Source: Candidatus Brocadia sp. (GTDB taxonomy: Bacteria > Planctomycetota > Brocadiia > Brocadiales > Brocadiaceae). From it: DNA of 36,131 bases. Made by a program: the position numbers and the translations under genes. The notes below the pieces were generated by a model. The model searched no databases. It had not been told where the DNA came from and was given only the letters and a program-made list of their open reading frames with translations. This document shows positions 25,069 to 33,753 of this stretch, in pieces (positions within the stretch are counted from its first letter, which is position 1; every line of letters begins with the position of its first letter). The stretch spans positions 1 to 36,131 of the forward strand of contig WYAU01000033.1 of the NCBI GenBank assembly GCA_011525665.1, written 5' to 3'.

Positions 25069-25746
25069 TTAAGGTTTATCGGTTGTTTTTACCAGAACTT
25101 CCATCATCTCATGAGCGTTTCCGGATTGTTTTGTCTTTCTTAAGAGTTTCTGGGTGTAGATTGTTTCGAGATGCGCCAGAAAACCCTTATACCGTTCATG
25201 GTGTCGGGCAAGCTGATACTGAAAAAAGAGTCCGGGCAGCGCAATGACCAGTCCCGTTTCCGTCGTAATTAAGGCTTCGGAAATACCCTGAGCCACAAGA
25301 CCCATGGTTTTTTCCCCCCCGGAACCGGAAGCCAGCGCTCCAAACGTGGTAAGCATGCCCGTCACCGTCCCAAGGAGTCCTAATAAAGGCGAGGCACTAA
25401 CACAAATTTTCATAACGCGCAGGTCACGCTCGAACGGAACAATTTCAGTTTCACGCAACTCCTGGAAAAGAACGGCAGTATGTTTGAGTGAATTACTGTT
25501 TGTAACAAAATCAAGCAGGCTGCCTATCGGGCCTTTTCTTTCGTCCGGCTGGTCAATCCAGCGCCTCAATAATCTGTCGGGGACATTACGAAAGCCTTTT
25601 TCGTTCAGTTTAAGAAGTACGTGCATGCCCAACCCATACAGCACAAGGGCGTTTAGTGCTAACGCAATCATGCCCCATCCGCCGGAAAGCCAGATGGAAT
25701 ACGCCTGTTCCCATAAAACTTTTCCTTGCTCAATTATTGGAATCAT
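25069..25746 (-). CDS. exbB: ExbB/TolQ-type proton channel protein
   Basis: A 225-residue MotA/TolQ/ExbB family protein with three transmembrane helices, at about 20-40 and in the region from SPLLGLLGTVTGMLTTFGAL to GISEALITTETGLVIALPGL, the two hallmark stretches of the family. The start at 25746 (MIPIIEQGK) is chosen because GAGG lies eight bases upstream; a longer in-frame ATG at 25773 would overlap the previous gene by 14 bases. It forms the motor with ExbD. Confidence 0.92.
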   Translation of the reverse strand: MIPIIEQGKVLWEQAYSIWLSGGWGMIALALNALVLYGLGMHVLLKLNEKGFRNVPDRLLRRWIDQPDERKGPIGSLLDFVTNSNSLKHTAVLFQELRETEIVPFERDLRVMKICVSASPLLGLLGTVTGMLTTFGALASGSGGEKTMGLVAQGISEALITTETGLVIALPGLFFQYQLARHHERYKGFLAHLETIYTQKLLRKTKQSGNAHEMMEVLVKTTDKP

Positions 25747-25759
25747 TTTCTCATCCTCT

Positions 25760-27235
25760 TCATTCTTCATCAATCATTACGGTATCTCTTCTAACGTCTT
25801 CATGTGCAGCCCGAAAGGGAGTTTTGTTCATTTGGTTGATAAAAGCGACAGCTGCCTTTTGCATCTGATCGGTGACACTGCGGGCCTTTCGTGAAAGAAA
25901 GGCATGGAGCAGCAACGAAGGAATTGCCACAATCAGGCCAAACTCAGTGGTAATAAGCGCCTCTGAAATACCACTGGACAGTGATTTAACGTCGCCTGAG
26001 CCGAACACGGTAAGCAGCTTAAAAGTGTTAATGATGCCGGTGACCGTTCCGAGCAGACCGAGTAACGGTGCAGAAGAGGCGCTAATGGCAATAAAGGGAA
26101 GCAGGCTCTGAAGTTTGAGACGCGTGGCCTGAACCGTTTCGTACATAATCTCTTCTATCAGTTCGCACCGCTCCTGGAGATGCTCTGCACCGGCAACAAG
26201 CATTTTGCCAACCGGGCCGCCAATGGCATCGGCGGCAGAAATCGCCGCGTGTTTATTGTGCCGGGCAATGGCATGTAGGAAGGATTTGATAGTATCCTGA
26301 GACGGTTTGCGCAGAGAAAACAGGACAATGCATTTGTAAATCGTCAAGAGAAAGGCAGTGGCAGCCAGCGCCAGGATGGGTATCATAACTGGCCCTCCTT
26401 TTGTAATATGTTCCCAAAGCGCCTCGTTCGTTGCCTCAATTTTGTGTGCATTTCCAAGGGTAGGATCGAGCGGGAAATAGCCACGGGAATCAGTGACGAC
26501 GTGCGCCGCTGCATCAGAATCACCGGAGTTTTGAAAACCAAGTACGCTAGGTTCGAGTGACCCAAGGCGCTGTTCTGCGGTTCCAACGCTTTTTCCATCA
26601 TCCGAGCGAAAAAGCGCAACCGGGCCAACAAGTGCAAATGTGCCGTTCTTCACCAACCCGCCGATATCGACAGCGGTACCGGTAAAACGAGTGCCACCAA
26701 GTGCTTCGTCCAGACGATCGAGTGACATAACGATCAGGTCTGCTTGAGTTTGAAAAATTTCCTGCTTGGAAAGATTGCTGTTATCAAAGGCGAGTTTTGC
26801 TTTAGTGAGCGCTTCTTCATATCGTTGCAGTTCTGCAATGTGCAGGCGGGACTCAAGGTTCCGAATGTACTCACTCAGGAGGTTGGAAAGATAGGTCTCC
26901 TCTTCCTGCCGTATTTTGATCTCATTGCGCAGATTACTGAGGTCCAGCGCCCGGCTATCGAGTAAACGGGATGTTTGTTGATATTCGCCCCGAACCCTGA
27001 CGAGTTCACCTTCAAGGTCACTGAGTTTTCGGCTCAGCGGAATCTTTTCCCTTGCTATCTGTTCACGTAGCGCACTCAATGCGGCGAGGCTCTCATCAAG
27101 CTGCTGTTGCATGGTTGCTGCCGTTTTCCTGAAGGATTCTTCGGTTGTCTTTGGTGGTTCTCCAGCGAAAACGGGTGGTGAACTGACAGGAAAAGAGACA
27201 AGAAAAAAGATGAAGAAACAGTTTAGTGTTTTCAT
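25760..27235 (-). CDS. TtpC-like ExbB paralogue with periplasmic coiled-coil domain
   Basis: A 491-residue protein: signal peptide (1-24), long periplasmic coiled coil (about 35-150), a beta-rich middle part (about 175-265) and a C-terminal MotA/TolQ/ExbB module (about 275-465) with SSAPLLGLLGTVTGIINTF and GISEALITTEFGLIVAIPSL. This is the architecture of TtpC, the fourth essential member of the Vibrio TonB2 system, which is thought to bridge the inner-membrane motor and periplasmic partners. Two ExbB-type proteins in tandem distinguish TonB2-type from the simple TonB/ExbB/ExbD set. It follows the DUF3450 gene. Confidence 0.9.
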   Translation of the reverse strand: MKTLNCFFIFFLVSFPVSSPPVFAGEPPKTTEESFRKTAATMQQQLDESLAALSALREQIAREKIPLSRKLSDLEGELVRVRGEYQQTSRLLDSRALDLSNLRNEIKIRQEEETYLSNLLSEYIRNLESRLHIAELQRYEEALTKAKLAFDNSNLSKQEIFQTQADLIVMSLDRLDEALGGTRFTGTAVDIGGLVKNGTFALVGPVALFRSDDGKSVGTAEQRLGSLEPSVLGFQNSGDSDAAAHVVTDSRGYFPLDPTLGNAHKIEATNEALWEHITKGGPVMIPILALAATAFLLTIYKCIVLFSLRKPSQDTIKSFLHAIARHNKHAAISAADAIGGPVGKMLVAGAEHLQERCELIEEIMYETVQATRLKLQSLLPFIAISASSAPLLGLLGTVTGIINTFKLLTVFGSGDVKSLSSGISEALITTEFGLIVAIPSLLLHAFLSRKARSVTDQMQKAAVAFINQMNKTPFRAAHEDVRRDTVMIDEE

Positions 27236-27253
27236 AATGGTTGTCTTTCCCGA

Positions 27254-28099
27254 TTATCGGATTTCTATGGGCAGCGGTACAAAGGCTGCCGCGGTTTCAT
27301 TTTTAAAAATAGCGATGGCCTGAGCGATTTGAACAGCCGATTCGTTTGCCGGCATCCATACCCACCCATCAGGTGAAGCGGTTCCTATACCGGCCACATC
27401 TCCCCTGCCATTGACGTAATATGCCTGGCCAATTCCGATATAGAGTGCGGTAACTTCAGCAGAGGTTCCATCGGGTAGTTTGCGCACCTCGCTGGTAACG
27501 GTGATTTCACGATTGAATTTATTCACTTCGTTCAGAATTCCTATAATATTCTGAAACCGTTCACTCAATGATAGCTTGGTCACTGCCGGGCTATTTGGTA
27601 TCCGCTGACTGAGCGGTATGACGCGTTCACGGATCGGATCCGGCAGCCGTTTCAGGAGTTCTTTGGTCTTACCTTCCAGATCAATAGCCATACTGTTAAG
27701 TGATCCCGTGATTTCCTTCAGTTTTTCATTCTCCTGCAACAACTCAGCTTGTTTTTTGTCTGCCTCAGTGATGCTTTCTTTGGCCTCGCTGATTTTTCCG
27801 CGGAGTGATTCAATTTCACGACTTACGAGTTCAATCCTCTCGGAAAGCATTTCCCTCGCCAGCTCAAAGTTGTGTTTCTCCTGAGAAATAATGCGGCTGG
27901 TTTCCACCCACTTTTCCAGGGATGCGCGTGTTTTGTCCACATCGCTACCGCTGATGCCGGCGGATATGGTCATTGAGGACAACAGAACGGTCGCCGTCGT
28001 CAGCAAGAGCGTCGGGATTACTGACCACCGATGCATACGATATGACGAGTGTCTTCTGATCTTTGACTTATGATCTTTGTTTTTTGAAATTATTTTCAT
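27254..28099 (-). CDS. DUF3450 family periplasmic coiled-coil protein
   Basis: A 281-residue protein with a basic N-terminal stretch, a signal-like hydrophobic segment (about 27-47), a long coiled coil (about 55-145) and a C-terminal beta-rich part (about 185-281) ending in IAIFKNETAAAFVPLPIEI, which fits the DUF3450 family. DUF3450 genes sit directly upstream of ttpC in TonB2-type operons, as here. The exact role is not known; a periplasmic scaffold for the TtpC domain is the usual suggestion. The first ATG is used (AAAAAAGGATT upstream); M22 is an alternative with a more standard signal peptide. Confidence 0.85.
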   Translation of the reverse strand: MKIISKNKDHKSKIRRHSSYRMHRWSVIPTLLLTTATVLLSSMTISAGISGSDVDKTRASLEKWVETSRIISQEKHNFELAREMLSERIELVSREIESLRGKISEAKESITEADKKQAELLQENEKLKEITGSLNSMAIDLEGKTKELLKRLPDPIRERVIPLSQRIPNSPAVTKLSLSERFQNIIGILNEVNKFNREITVTSEVRKLPDGTSAEVTALYIGIGQAYYVNGRGDVAGIGTASPDGWVWMPANESAVQIAQAIAIFKNETAAAFVPLPIEIR

Positions 28100-28140
28100 G
28101 ATCGCTTAATCCTTTTTTTCTGTTTTCAGGGCAGAATTTG

Positions 28141-31100
28141 CTAAAATACTGCGCTTATGGAAAATGAAAAATCGATGCCCTTGGTGTAGGATGTCCTTAC
28201 TTCTTCGTCGCCAAGATGATCCGGAGTTCGGTAAACCTCCTCAATCTTTGGATTCAGCAGGTTTTTTGCCATAAATGTAAGATCAAAGTGCTTCCCGATT
28301 TTTTTCGATATACTCATGTTCAGTGTTCCAAACTCCTTTGCATAGATGTCCGGCACGTAATGGCCGTTTCTGTTTCCTGCGCCAACCACCAGGGTATCCC
28401 CCTTTACGGTATAAAAAAGTCCCATTTTTGTTTCAAAGGGCTCATAATCATACATCACGTAGAGATTGTAGAGGTATTCAGGCGCTCCGAGCATGTCGCG
28501 GGTTTTCGTGTCTACCCCTGCATTGGCAAGGTTTTCCCTTTCTCTCTCAGGGAGCGTTACTTCAGAGTCAATAAACGTAGCATTGCCTCCAATCGAAAGG
28601 CCATTCAGCGTACCCCAGAAATATCCAAGGTGCTGCCTCGTTTCCACTTCAAAACCGATTAACTTTCCTTCCGGAAAATTCAGCGGTGTTATAAATGAAA
28701 ATGCATTCACCAGGTCCTGCACATATTCAATGGGATCCTTGATGTCTTTATAGAACCAGGAAACCGAAAACAACCCTCCGTTATAGGGCATATAATCAAG
28801 CCGGAGGTCGTAATTTCTCAGGGCACTTAACTGGAGTTCCGGATTTCCGATAAAGATATCGTCGCCAAGGAATTCCTGTTGCTGAATGGGTGTAAGCTCT
28901 TTAAAGGTAGGGCGTGCCACGGTTTCGCTGTAAGAACCATGGATCGTAATCTTTTTGTACGGGTTTAACACCAATCCAATGGATGGCAACACATCATCCT
29001 GATCAAGCGAAACATCGGCGTCGCCAGGCTGCAGATCCGTATACAGACGGTTCCCTTTCTCGTCAATAGTGACCCATTTCGCATCCTTTTCAGGGTCGTT
29101 AATGATGCTGAGTGAAGTGGTTTCGTACCGAACGCCACCAATTACCTTCACAAAAGACCATAAGGGTACATCCGCCATGTAATACCAGGCTGAAATATTC
29201 TGCTCTCCCTCATAATCCACGTCCACAAAAGGTGGTCCGTCTTTTATTGTAGGGCCGCCCAGATTCAAAAAATCATCGCTATAAGAGTCATCATCCCAGT
29301 CTCCTTCTAAAATGGGAATAGGGCCTTCGCCAGTCTGCCGGTAGTTGCCAAAGGAATCCTGATCATAGGTACGGTCTACCTGATCATAAAATACACCGAG
29401 TTTCAGATATCCTTTATCACCACTCCATTGTTCAAAGGGGAACTTCCAGTTTGTAAAATATTGTGTGCTTTCTTCTGAAATCTCTTCCCAGGTTCGCGAA
29501 AGGTTTCCCAGGAGAATATTAGCAGAAGTAGTGAAGGGGCCATAGTATGCACGGTCAATTCTGGGTGGAATACCGAATTCAGGATTCCCCTTGTTATAAG
29601 AATTTGGATACCATACCGACCCGAATTGCCGCTCGTCAGGCTCATCTAAATCTGAAGAGCTGAGGGCAACCGTCCAGTCGATTTCAGGCGGGAGGGTCTC
29701 GAAGATGTTATTAAATCCGATTTCTGGAATCGACAGGGTATGATTACCGTTGAATTGCAGCGTGTCCGTTGTCCGCTCTGTATATTTCAGCGTTTCCGAC
29801 CTTAGATAGGGAGCGGCATGTAGATTGTCATGCAAATTGCCCAGATTCTTCGGATCATTGGGGTCATATCCGGGAAAATAATAAGCCTTGCCCCGGGTAT
29901 CTTCAGCGAGAATTGCCTTGTCCTCAGTAAGCCGGGTATGCATATAGAGCACCTCCAGTGAGTGGTCTTCGATTTCCACACCCACTGCGCTCAATACCCC
30001 CCATTGCACCTCTTCTCTGCCCTCGGTGACATCAAAAAGCGCTGTTTTAAAGTCTTCTCCAACTGCCGGTATCGGCGGGATCGGGGGCTTATCCGGATTG
30101 CCGTATTGAGGGGTCAGACCTTTTCTGGGATCGCCATTATCAATCCATAGGGAATCATTTACTCCGTTGTCATAAAAGGAACTGTCACGTTTGTAATATG
30201 AGCTGAGGAGGCCGCCGGCCCTAATCCCATTCTTGAATTGATGTTTCCCCCCGGCGGTCATCGCCAGGGAATAATCGATCGGCGCATCATCACGGGAAAC
30301 GCCCACGGTATCAGTAAAATTGCCATCTGACGGAATATCCCGGCTGCCATCATCAATACCAGAAAAATTCACTCCCCCACCGTCGTAGCTGAGGAAACGG
30401 TTCTTACCCGTCACCTGCGTGTTATATTCGGCTCCGGTCTTAAACATGAGCACTTTTTCGTCAGGAATTCCTTTGAGTGCAACATTCACTGCCCCGCCTG
30501 AGGCATCACCCTGCTGATCCGGGGTAAAGGTTTTGCTGACCTGAACATTGTCAATTACCTCCGTGGGAAACTGATCGAGCTGCACGGCACGCTTATCAGG
30601 ATCAGCGGTCGGCAGACGCACGCTATTCATCTGTGAATTTACATACCGGTCCGGCAACCCGCGCACTACAGCGTATTTACCGTCCTCTACCGTAGCGCCT
30701 GCTATCAGATTCAGCGCACTGGCAGCATCAGTGGCTCCCGCTTGTTTTAACCATTCAGAACTAATTGAGTCCAAAAGCGCCGGGCTTTCGACACGAAGCA
30801 TCAGCAGTCCGGCTTCCGTCCCTCCGATCTGCAGATCCTGGACAACAAACTCCTCCATCTCCGTGAACTCGCCGGACAGCGAAGCATCCACTTCTGTCAT
30901 CTTTCCCGGTGAAACTACCACATTGGCTTTCACCTGCCGGACGTAGCCATCTTTTGAAAAAACAACCGTATAGCTGCCCGGTGGCACCTGACCGAAGACA
31001 AAATTGCCCTCATCCGTTGTCATTGTTTTATATCCAACCTCAGCAATTGATACTTGTGCCGCGGCCAGCGGTGCGTCAAAATCCTTGTCGTACACCATGC

Positions 31101-31203
31101 CGCGGATAGAACCTGCTTGTTGCGCCAACGCTATTCTGGTTAAAAAAAGCATCATAAGGGGAAATATACAGCTATACCACTTTCTAGCTATAGCCATATG
31201 CAC
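28141..31203 (-). CDS. TonB-dependent outer-membrane receptor with carboxypeptidase-like N-terminal domain
   Basis: A 1020-residue receptor: signal peptide (about 1-28), an N-terminal CarboxypepD_reg-like beta domain (about 30-110), a TonB-box-like EEFVVQ (about 117-122), plug domain (about 135-255, with NSVRLPTADPDKRAVQL and GDASGGAVNVALKG) and a 22-strand-type barrel ending in a terminal Phe (SFSISAVF) for BAM recognition. It imports a large or scarce ligand across the outer membrane using the TonB motor encoded downstream. The extra N-terminal domain is common in receptors for organic ligands, but the ligand cannot be told from sequence. Confidence 0.93.
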   Translation of the reverse strand: MHMAIARKWYSCIFPLMMLFLTRIALAQQAGSIRGMVYDKDFDAPLAAAQVSIAEVGYKTMTTDEGNFVFGQVPPGSYTVVFSKDGYVRQVKANVVVSPGKMTEVDASLSGEFTEMEEFVVQDLQIGGTEAGLLMLRVESPALLDSISSEWLKQAGATDAASALNLIAGATVEDGKYAVVRGLPDRYVNSQMNSVRLPTADPDKRAVQLDQFPTEVIDNVQVSKTFTPDQQGDASGGAVNVALKGIPDEKVLMFKTGAEYNTQVTGKNRFLSYDGGGVNFSGIDDGSRDIPSDGNFTDTVGVSRDDAPIDYSLAMTAGGKHQFKNGIRAGGLLSSYYKRDSSFYDNGVNDSLWIDNGDPRKGLTPQYGNPDKPPIPPIPAVGEDFKTALFDVTEGREEVQWGVLSAVGVEIEDHSLEVLYMHTRLTEDKAILAEDTRGKAYYFPGYDPNDPKNLGNLHDNLHAAPYLRSETLKYTERTTDTLQFNGNHTLSIPEIGFNNIFETLPPEIDWTVALSSSDLDEPDERQFGSVWYPNSYNKGNPEFGIPPRIDRAYYGPFTTSANILLGNLSRTWEEISEESTQYFTNWKFPFEQWSGDKGYLKLGVFYDQVDRTYDQDSFGNYRQTGEGPIPILEGDWDDDSYSDDFLNLGGPTIKDGPPFVDVDYEGEQNISAWYYMADVPLWSFVKVIGGVRYETTSLSIINDPEKDAKWVTIDEKGNRLYTDLQPGDADVSLDQDDVLPSIGLVLNPYKKITIHGSYSETVARPTFKELTPIQQQEFLGDDIFIGNPELQLSALRNYDLRLDYMPYNGGLFSVSWFYKDIKDPIEYVQDLVNAFSFITPLNFPEGKLIGFEVETRQHLGYFWGTLNGLSIGGNATFIDSEVTLPERERENLANAGVDTKTRDMLGAPEYLYNLYVMYDYEPFETKMGLFYTVKGDTLVVGAGNRNGHYVPDIYAKEFGTLNMSISKKIGKHFDLTFMAKNLLNPKIEEVYRTPDHLGDEEVRTSYTKGIDFSFSISAVF

Positions 31204-31278
31204 TACGATTGATTGTCATAAGCGTAAATCTCATCATGTATTGTCTTTGATAAAAACTGAGCACCAGGCAAAAAATCT

Positions 31279-32412
31279 TTAAAAGCTGTTGTGTTTTACC
31301 ATCCACTCCCTGGCACGTTGCTGCGCCTTGTTAATTTGAGAGGGTGACATCCTTTTTTCAATCATGTCGCGATGCCTTGCCGCAGGAGTATGGCCTTGTG
31401 ACGTTCCAATACTGTACCACATATGTGCAGAGACATAATCCTGAGGCATCCCGCGTCCGCACTCATACAGCATACCCAGGTTGACCTGTGCTGAAGGCAT
31501 ACCCTGGTCTGCCGCGACCCGGAACCAGTATTCAGCCTGCCGATGGTCTTGAGTAACCCCCTGCCCTCTGAGGTACAGCAAGCCCAGGTTGATCTGCGCG
31601 ATACCTTCTCCTTGTTCGGCAGCACGTTTGAACCATGCGAATGCTTCCGCAAAATTTTGCGAAACACCACGTCCTTTCAGGCACAGCAAACCAAAATTGG
31701 TCTGTGCAACGGCAAGTCCGTGACTGGCTGCACGTCTGTACCAAAAAGCTGTTTCCTTATCATCCCGGGGCATGCCTTCGCCTTTATAGTACATCCAGCC
31801 CAGCAGGAACTGGGCCTCGGCAACTTCCTGTTCGGCAGACAGCCGGAACCATTTCACTGCTTTTTTCAGGTCTCGCCCAACACCCTGGCCTGCATAGTAC
31901 AGCAAACCCAGATTATGCTGTGCAGGGGCATATGCCTGCTTTGCAGCAAGTTTGTACCAATATGCTGCCTGCCTATGATCCTGAACAACGCCGCGTCCCT
32001 TTTCGTATATAGTCCCCATAGCGTGCTGGGCAAGGACGTATCCCTGTACCGCAGCAAGACGGTACCACGTGATTGCCTCCGGGATGTCCTGAGAAACACC
32101 TACTCCATCGTAATACATTGCACCCAGCGCGTACCTGGAACGGGCATCCCCCTGTTCAGCGGCAATCCTGTACCAATGAGCTGCTTGTCTATGATCCTGT
32201 GCAATACCTTTCCCGTCATAACACATTGCGCCCACAAGGAACATGGCTTTGGCATTTCCCTGCTCGGCAAGCGTTTTCCATTTCCGAAAAGCTGCCGCGT
32301 AGTCTCTTTTTCCGAGTGCATCCCAACCCTTCTGAAAGTCATCAGACCATCCTTTGGGGGATACAAGGAAGAGGACAGCACATGCAAAGAGAATAAGCGG
32401 CAGATTTTTCAT
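31279..32412 (-). CDS. Exported Sel1-repeat protein
   Basis: A 377-residue protein with a signal peptide (MKNLPLILFACAVLFLV, then GWSDD) and eight Sel1-type repeats of 36 residues from about residue 52 to 340 (pattern AxAQxxLGxxYxxGxGVxQDxxxAxxWxxxAAxQG). Sel1 repeats form a solenoid for protein-protein contacts. ATG at 32412, two bases after the stop of the upstream gene, is preferred because it begins a normal signal peptide; a longer frame to 32463 would overlap that gene. It lies between a lipoprotein with TPR-like helices and the TonB receptor, so it probably scaffolds this uptake system. Confidence 0.88.
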   Translation of the reverse strand: MKNLPLILFACAVLFLVSPKGWSDDFQKGWDALGKRDYAAAFRKWKTLAEQGNAKAMFLVGAMCYDGKGIAQDHRQAAHWYRIAAEQGDARSRYALGAMYYDGVGVSQDIPEAITWYRLAAVQGYVLAQHAMGTIYEKGRGVVQDHRQAAYWYKLAAKQAYAPAQHNLGLLYYAGQGVGRDLKKAVKWFRLSAEQEVAEAQFLLGWMYYKGEGMPRDDKETAFWYRRAASHGLAVAQTNFGLLCLKGRGVSQNFAEAFAWFKRAAEQGEGIAQINLGLLYLRGQGVTQDHRQAEYWFRVAADQGMPSAQVNLGMLYECGRGMPQDYVSAHMWYSIGTSQGHTPAARHRDMIEKRMSPSQINKAQQRAREWMVKHNSF

Positions 32413-32414
32413 TA

Positions 32415-33662
32415 CTACCACGGGTCTCCCAGTCCATCGTGAATCTGGTGGATTCTGTGCCACAGTTCATCGTCAGGCCCTACCTCGTGCAGGGCCATTG
32501 AGATGCAGGTGTCGGCCAAATCTTCGGCGCGTGGCCGGGAATTAGGGTTTTCAATACCTTCCTCAACAATTCGTTTGTAAACTGCCAGTGCCGTTGCCAT
32601 ATTGCCCATAGACTGATACGCCTCTGCAAGGGGCCGAAGGGCTCCTGCCCGGTCGATATTCACCATTTTATTCCGTTCTGCATCAAAGAGGGCAAGCAGG
32701 ATATCCGCATCGGTTCTTGCCTTTTGTTCATCACCGGCCCCGAAACGCAGTCTTACTAATTTTGAGGTCAGAGGAATGCGGTGTTCCGGACGCCATTGCA
32801 CACCATCCATGAAGGTCTGTGCTTCGTTAACCAGCGCAAGCGACTTCGCCTGATCCCCATGATCCAGCGCAAATCCAGCCAGATCTGTCAGGCATTCAAC
32901 CCGCCTAAAAATCGGTAATTTTTCCCAGGAGGTTTTCATCTTCTCTTCCACAAGGGAACGACGCACGGTATCATCATAAAAACGATGGAAGAGCTGAGCG
33001 CACGCCTGCAGCGCATTGTCCACGATGTCATAATTGTTCGATACAAGGAGTGCTTCCAGTGCATTCATGTGTTCATCAAAAGCATCTTTGTCGGCAATCG
33101 TTGCCTTTACTGCGGCTATTTTACCCCTCTCAGCATCTGCTACGCCCGTTCCATGCTGATCGGCCTCCTGATTTTGTCCCAGCAAGACATACGTATTGGC
33201 AATCTTTACTCTGATGTGGTCTCTGCGCCAGTCTGCAGCAGATTCTGAAACCTGAATGGCAAGATTGACATATTGTTGCGCTTCATCAGTGAACCCATGC
33301 TTAGCGCAATAAAGGGCCAGGTCGCCATAACCTGAGCCACGACGCCAATTGTCGATCTTTTCAATAAAACTGAGCGCCTGCAGTGGCTGGTCAAGTTCAA
33401 GAGCTGCCGAAACTACCTTCTCCTGCGCCCGAGACCGGTCTTTAATGTGCGGTTTGGCCGGAATTGCCGCAGCAGTTTCGAAGGCAAGGCCGAGCAGTCT
33501 ATTCTGATACGACGCGAGCGGTTTGTCAGTCAGGGAGCCAGTCGTGCCGGACTCATTCTGCACAAAATTGTTTATTGTGCCCTGCTTGCTGCAAGAGTTA
33601 GTGAACAAAAATACCGTGAAACCCACCAACAAAGAAATAATACATTGTAATTTTTCAACCAT
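32415..33662 (-). CDS. Exported TPR-like protein, possible lipoprotein
   Basis: A 415-residue protein with an N-terminal hydrophobic segment (about 7-22) and a cysteine in TNSC that may be a lipobox, though the -3 Thr is atypical. The rest is all-helical with loosely TPR-like pairs (LDQPLQALSFIEKIDN; GFTDEAQQYVNLAIQV; GDQAKSLALVNEAQTF; GNMATALAVYKRIVEE). No catalytic motif was found. It is the second gene of the operon, between the secreted beta-helix-like protein and the Sel1-repeat protein, and ends in TAG two bases before the next ATG, showing that TAG is an ordinary stop here. Confidence 0.8.
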   Translation of the reverse strand: MVEKLQCIISLLVGFTVFLFTNSCSKQGTINNFVQNESGTTGSLTDKPLASYQNRLLGLAFETAAAIPAKPHIKDRSRAQEKVVSAALELDQPLQALSFIEKIDNWRRGSGYGDLALYCAKHGFTDEAQQYVNLAIQVSESAADWRRDHIRVKIANTYVLLGQNQEADQHGTGVADAERGKIAAVKATIADKDAFDEHMNALEALLVSNNYDIVDNALQACAQLFHRFYDDTVRRSLVEEKMKTSWEKLPIFRRVECLTDLAGFALDHGDQAKSLALVNEAQTFMDGVQWRPEHRIPLTSKLVRLRFGAGDEQKARTDADILLALFDAERNKMVNIDRAGALRPLAEAYQSMGNMATALAVYKRIVEEGIENPNSRPRAEDLADTCISMALHEVGPDDELWHRIHQIHDGLGDPW

Positions 33663-33695
33663 AATGCTCTTCCTACTCGCTGTTTTAATTTACAG

Positions 33696-33724
33696 GATAG
33701 CAGCGGCATATCGCCGCTGCTATC
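33696..33724. repeat. 12-bp stem hairpin between first and second operon genes
   Basis: A perfect stem GATAGCAGCGGC (33696-33707) and its complement (33713-33724) enclose five bases. There is no T-tract on the minus strand. Located just after the secreted-protein gene, it would protect the 3' end of that message and allow it to be made in larger amounts than the downstream genes. Confidence 0.6.
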
Positions 33725-33753
33725 ATAGTGTCAGAGATACGTGTACATGCCTT

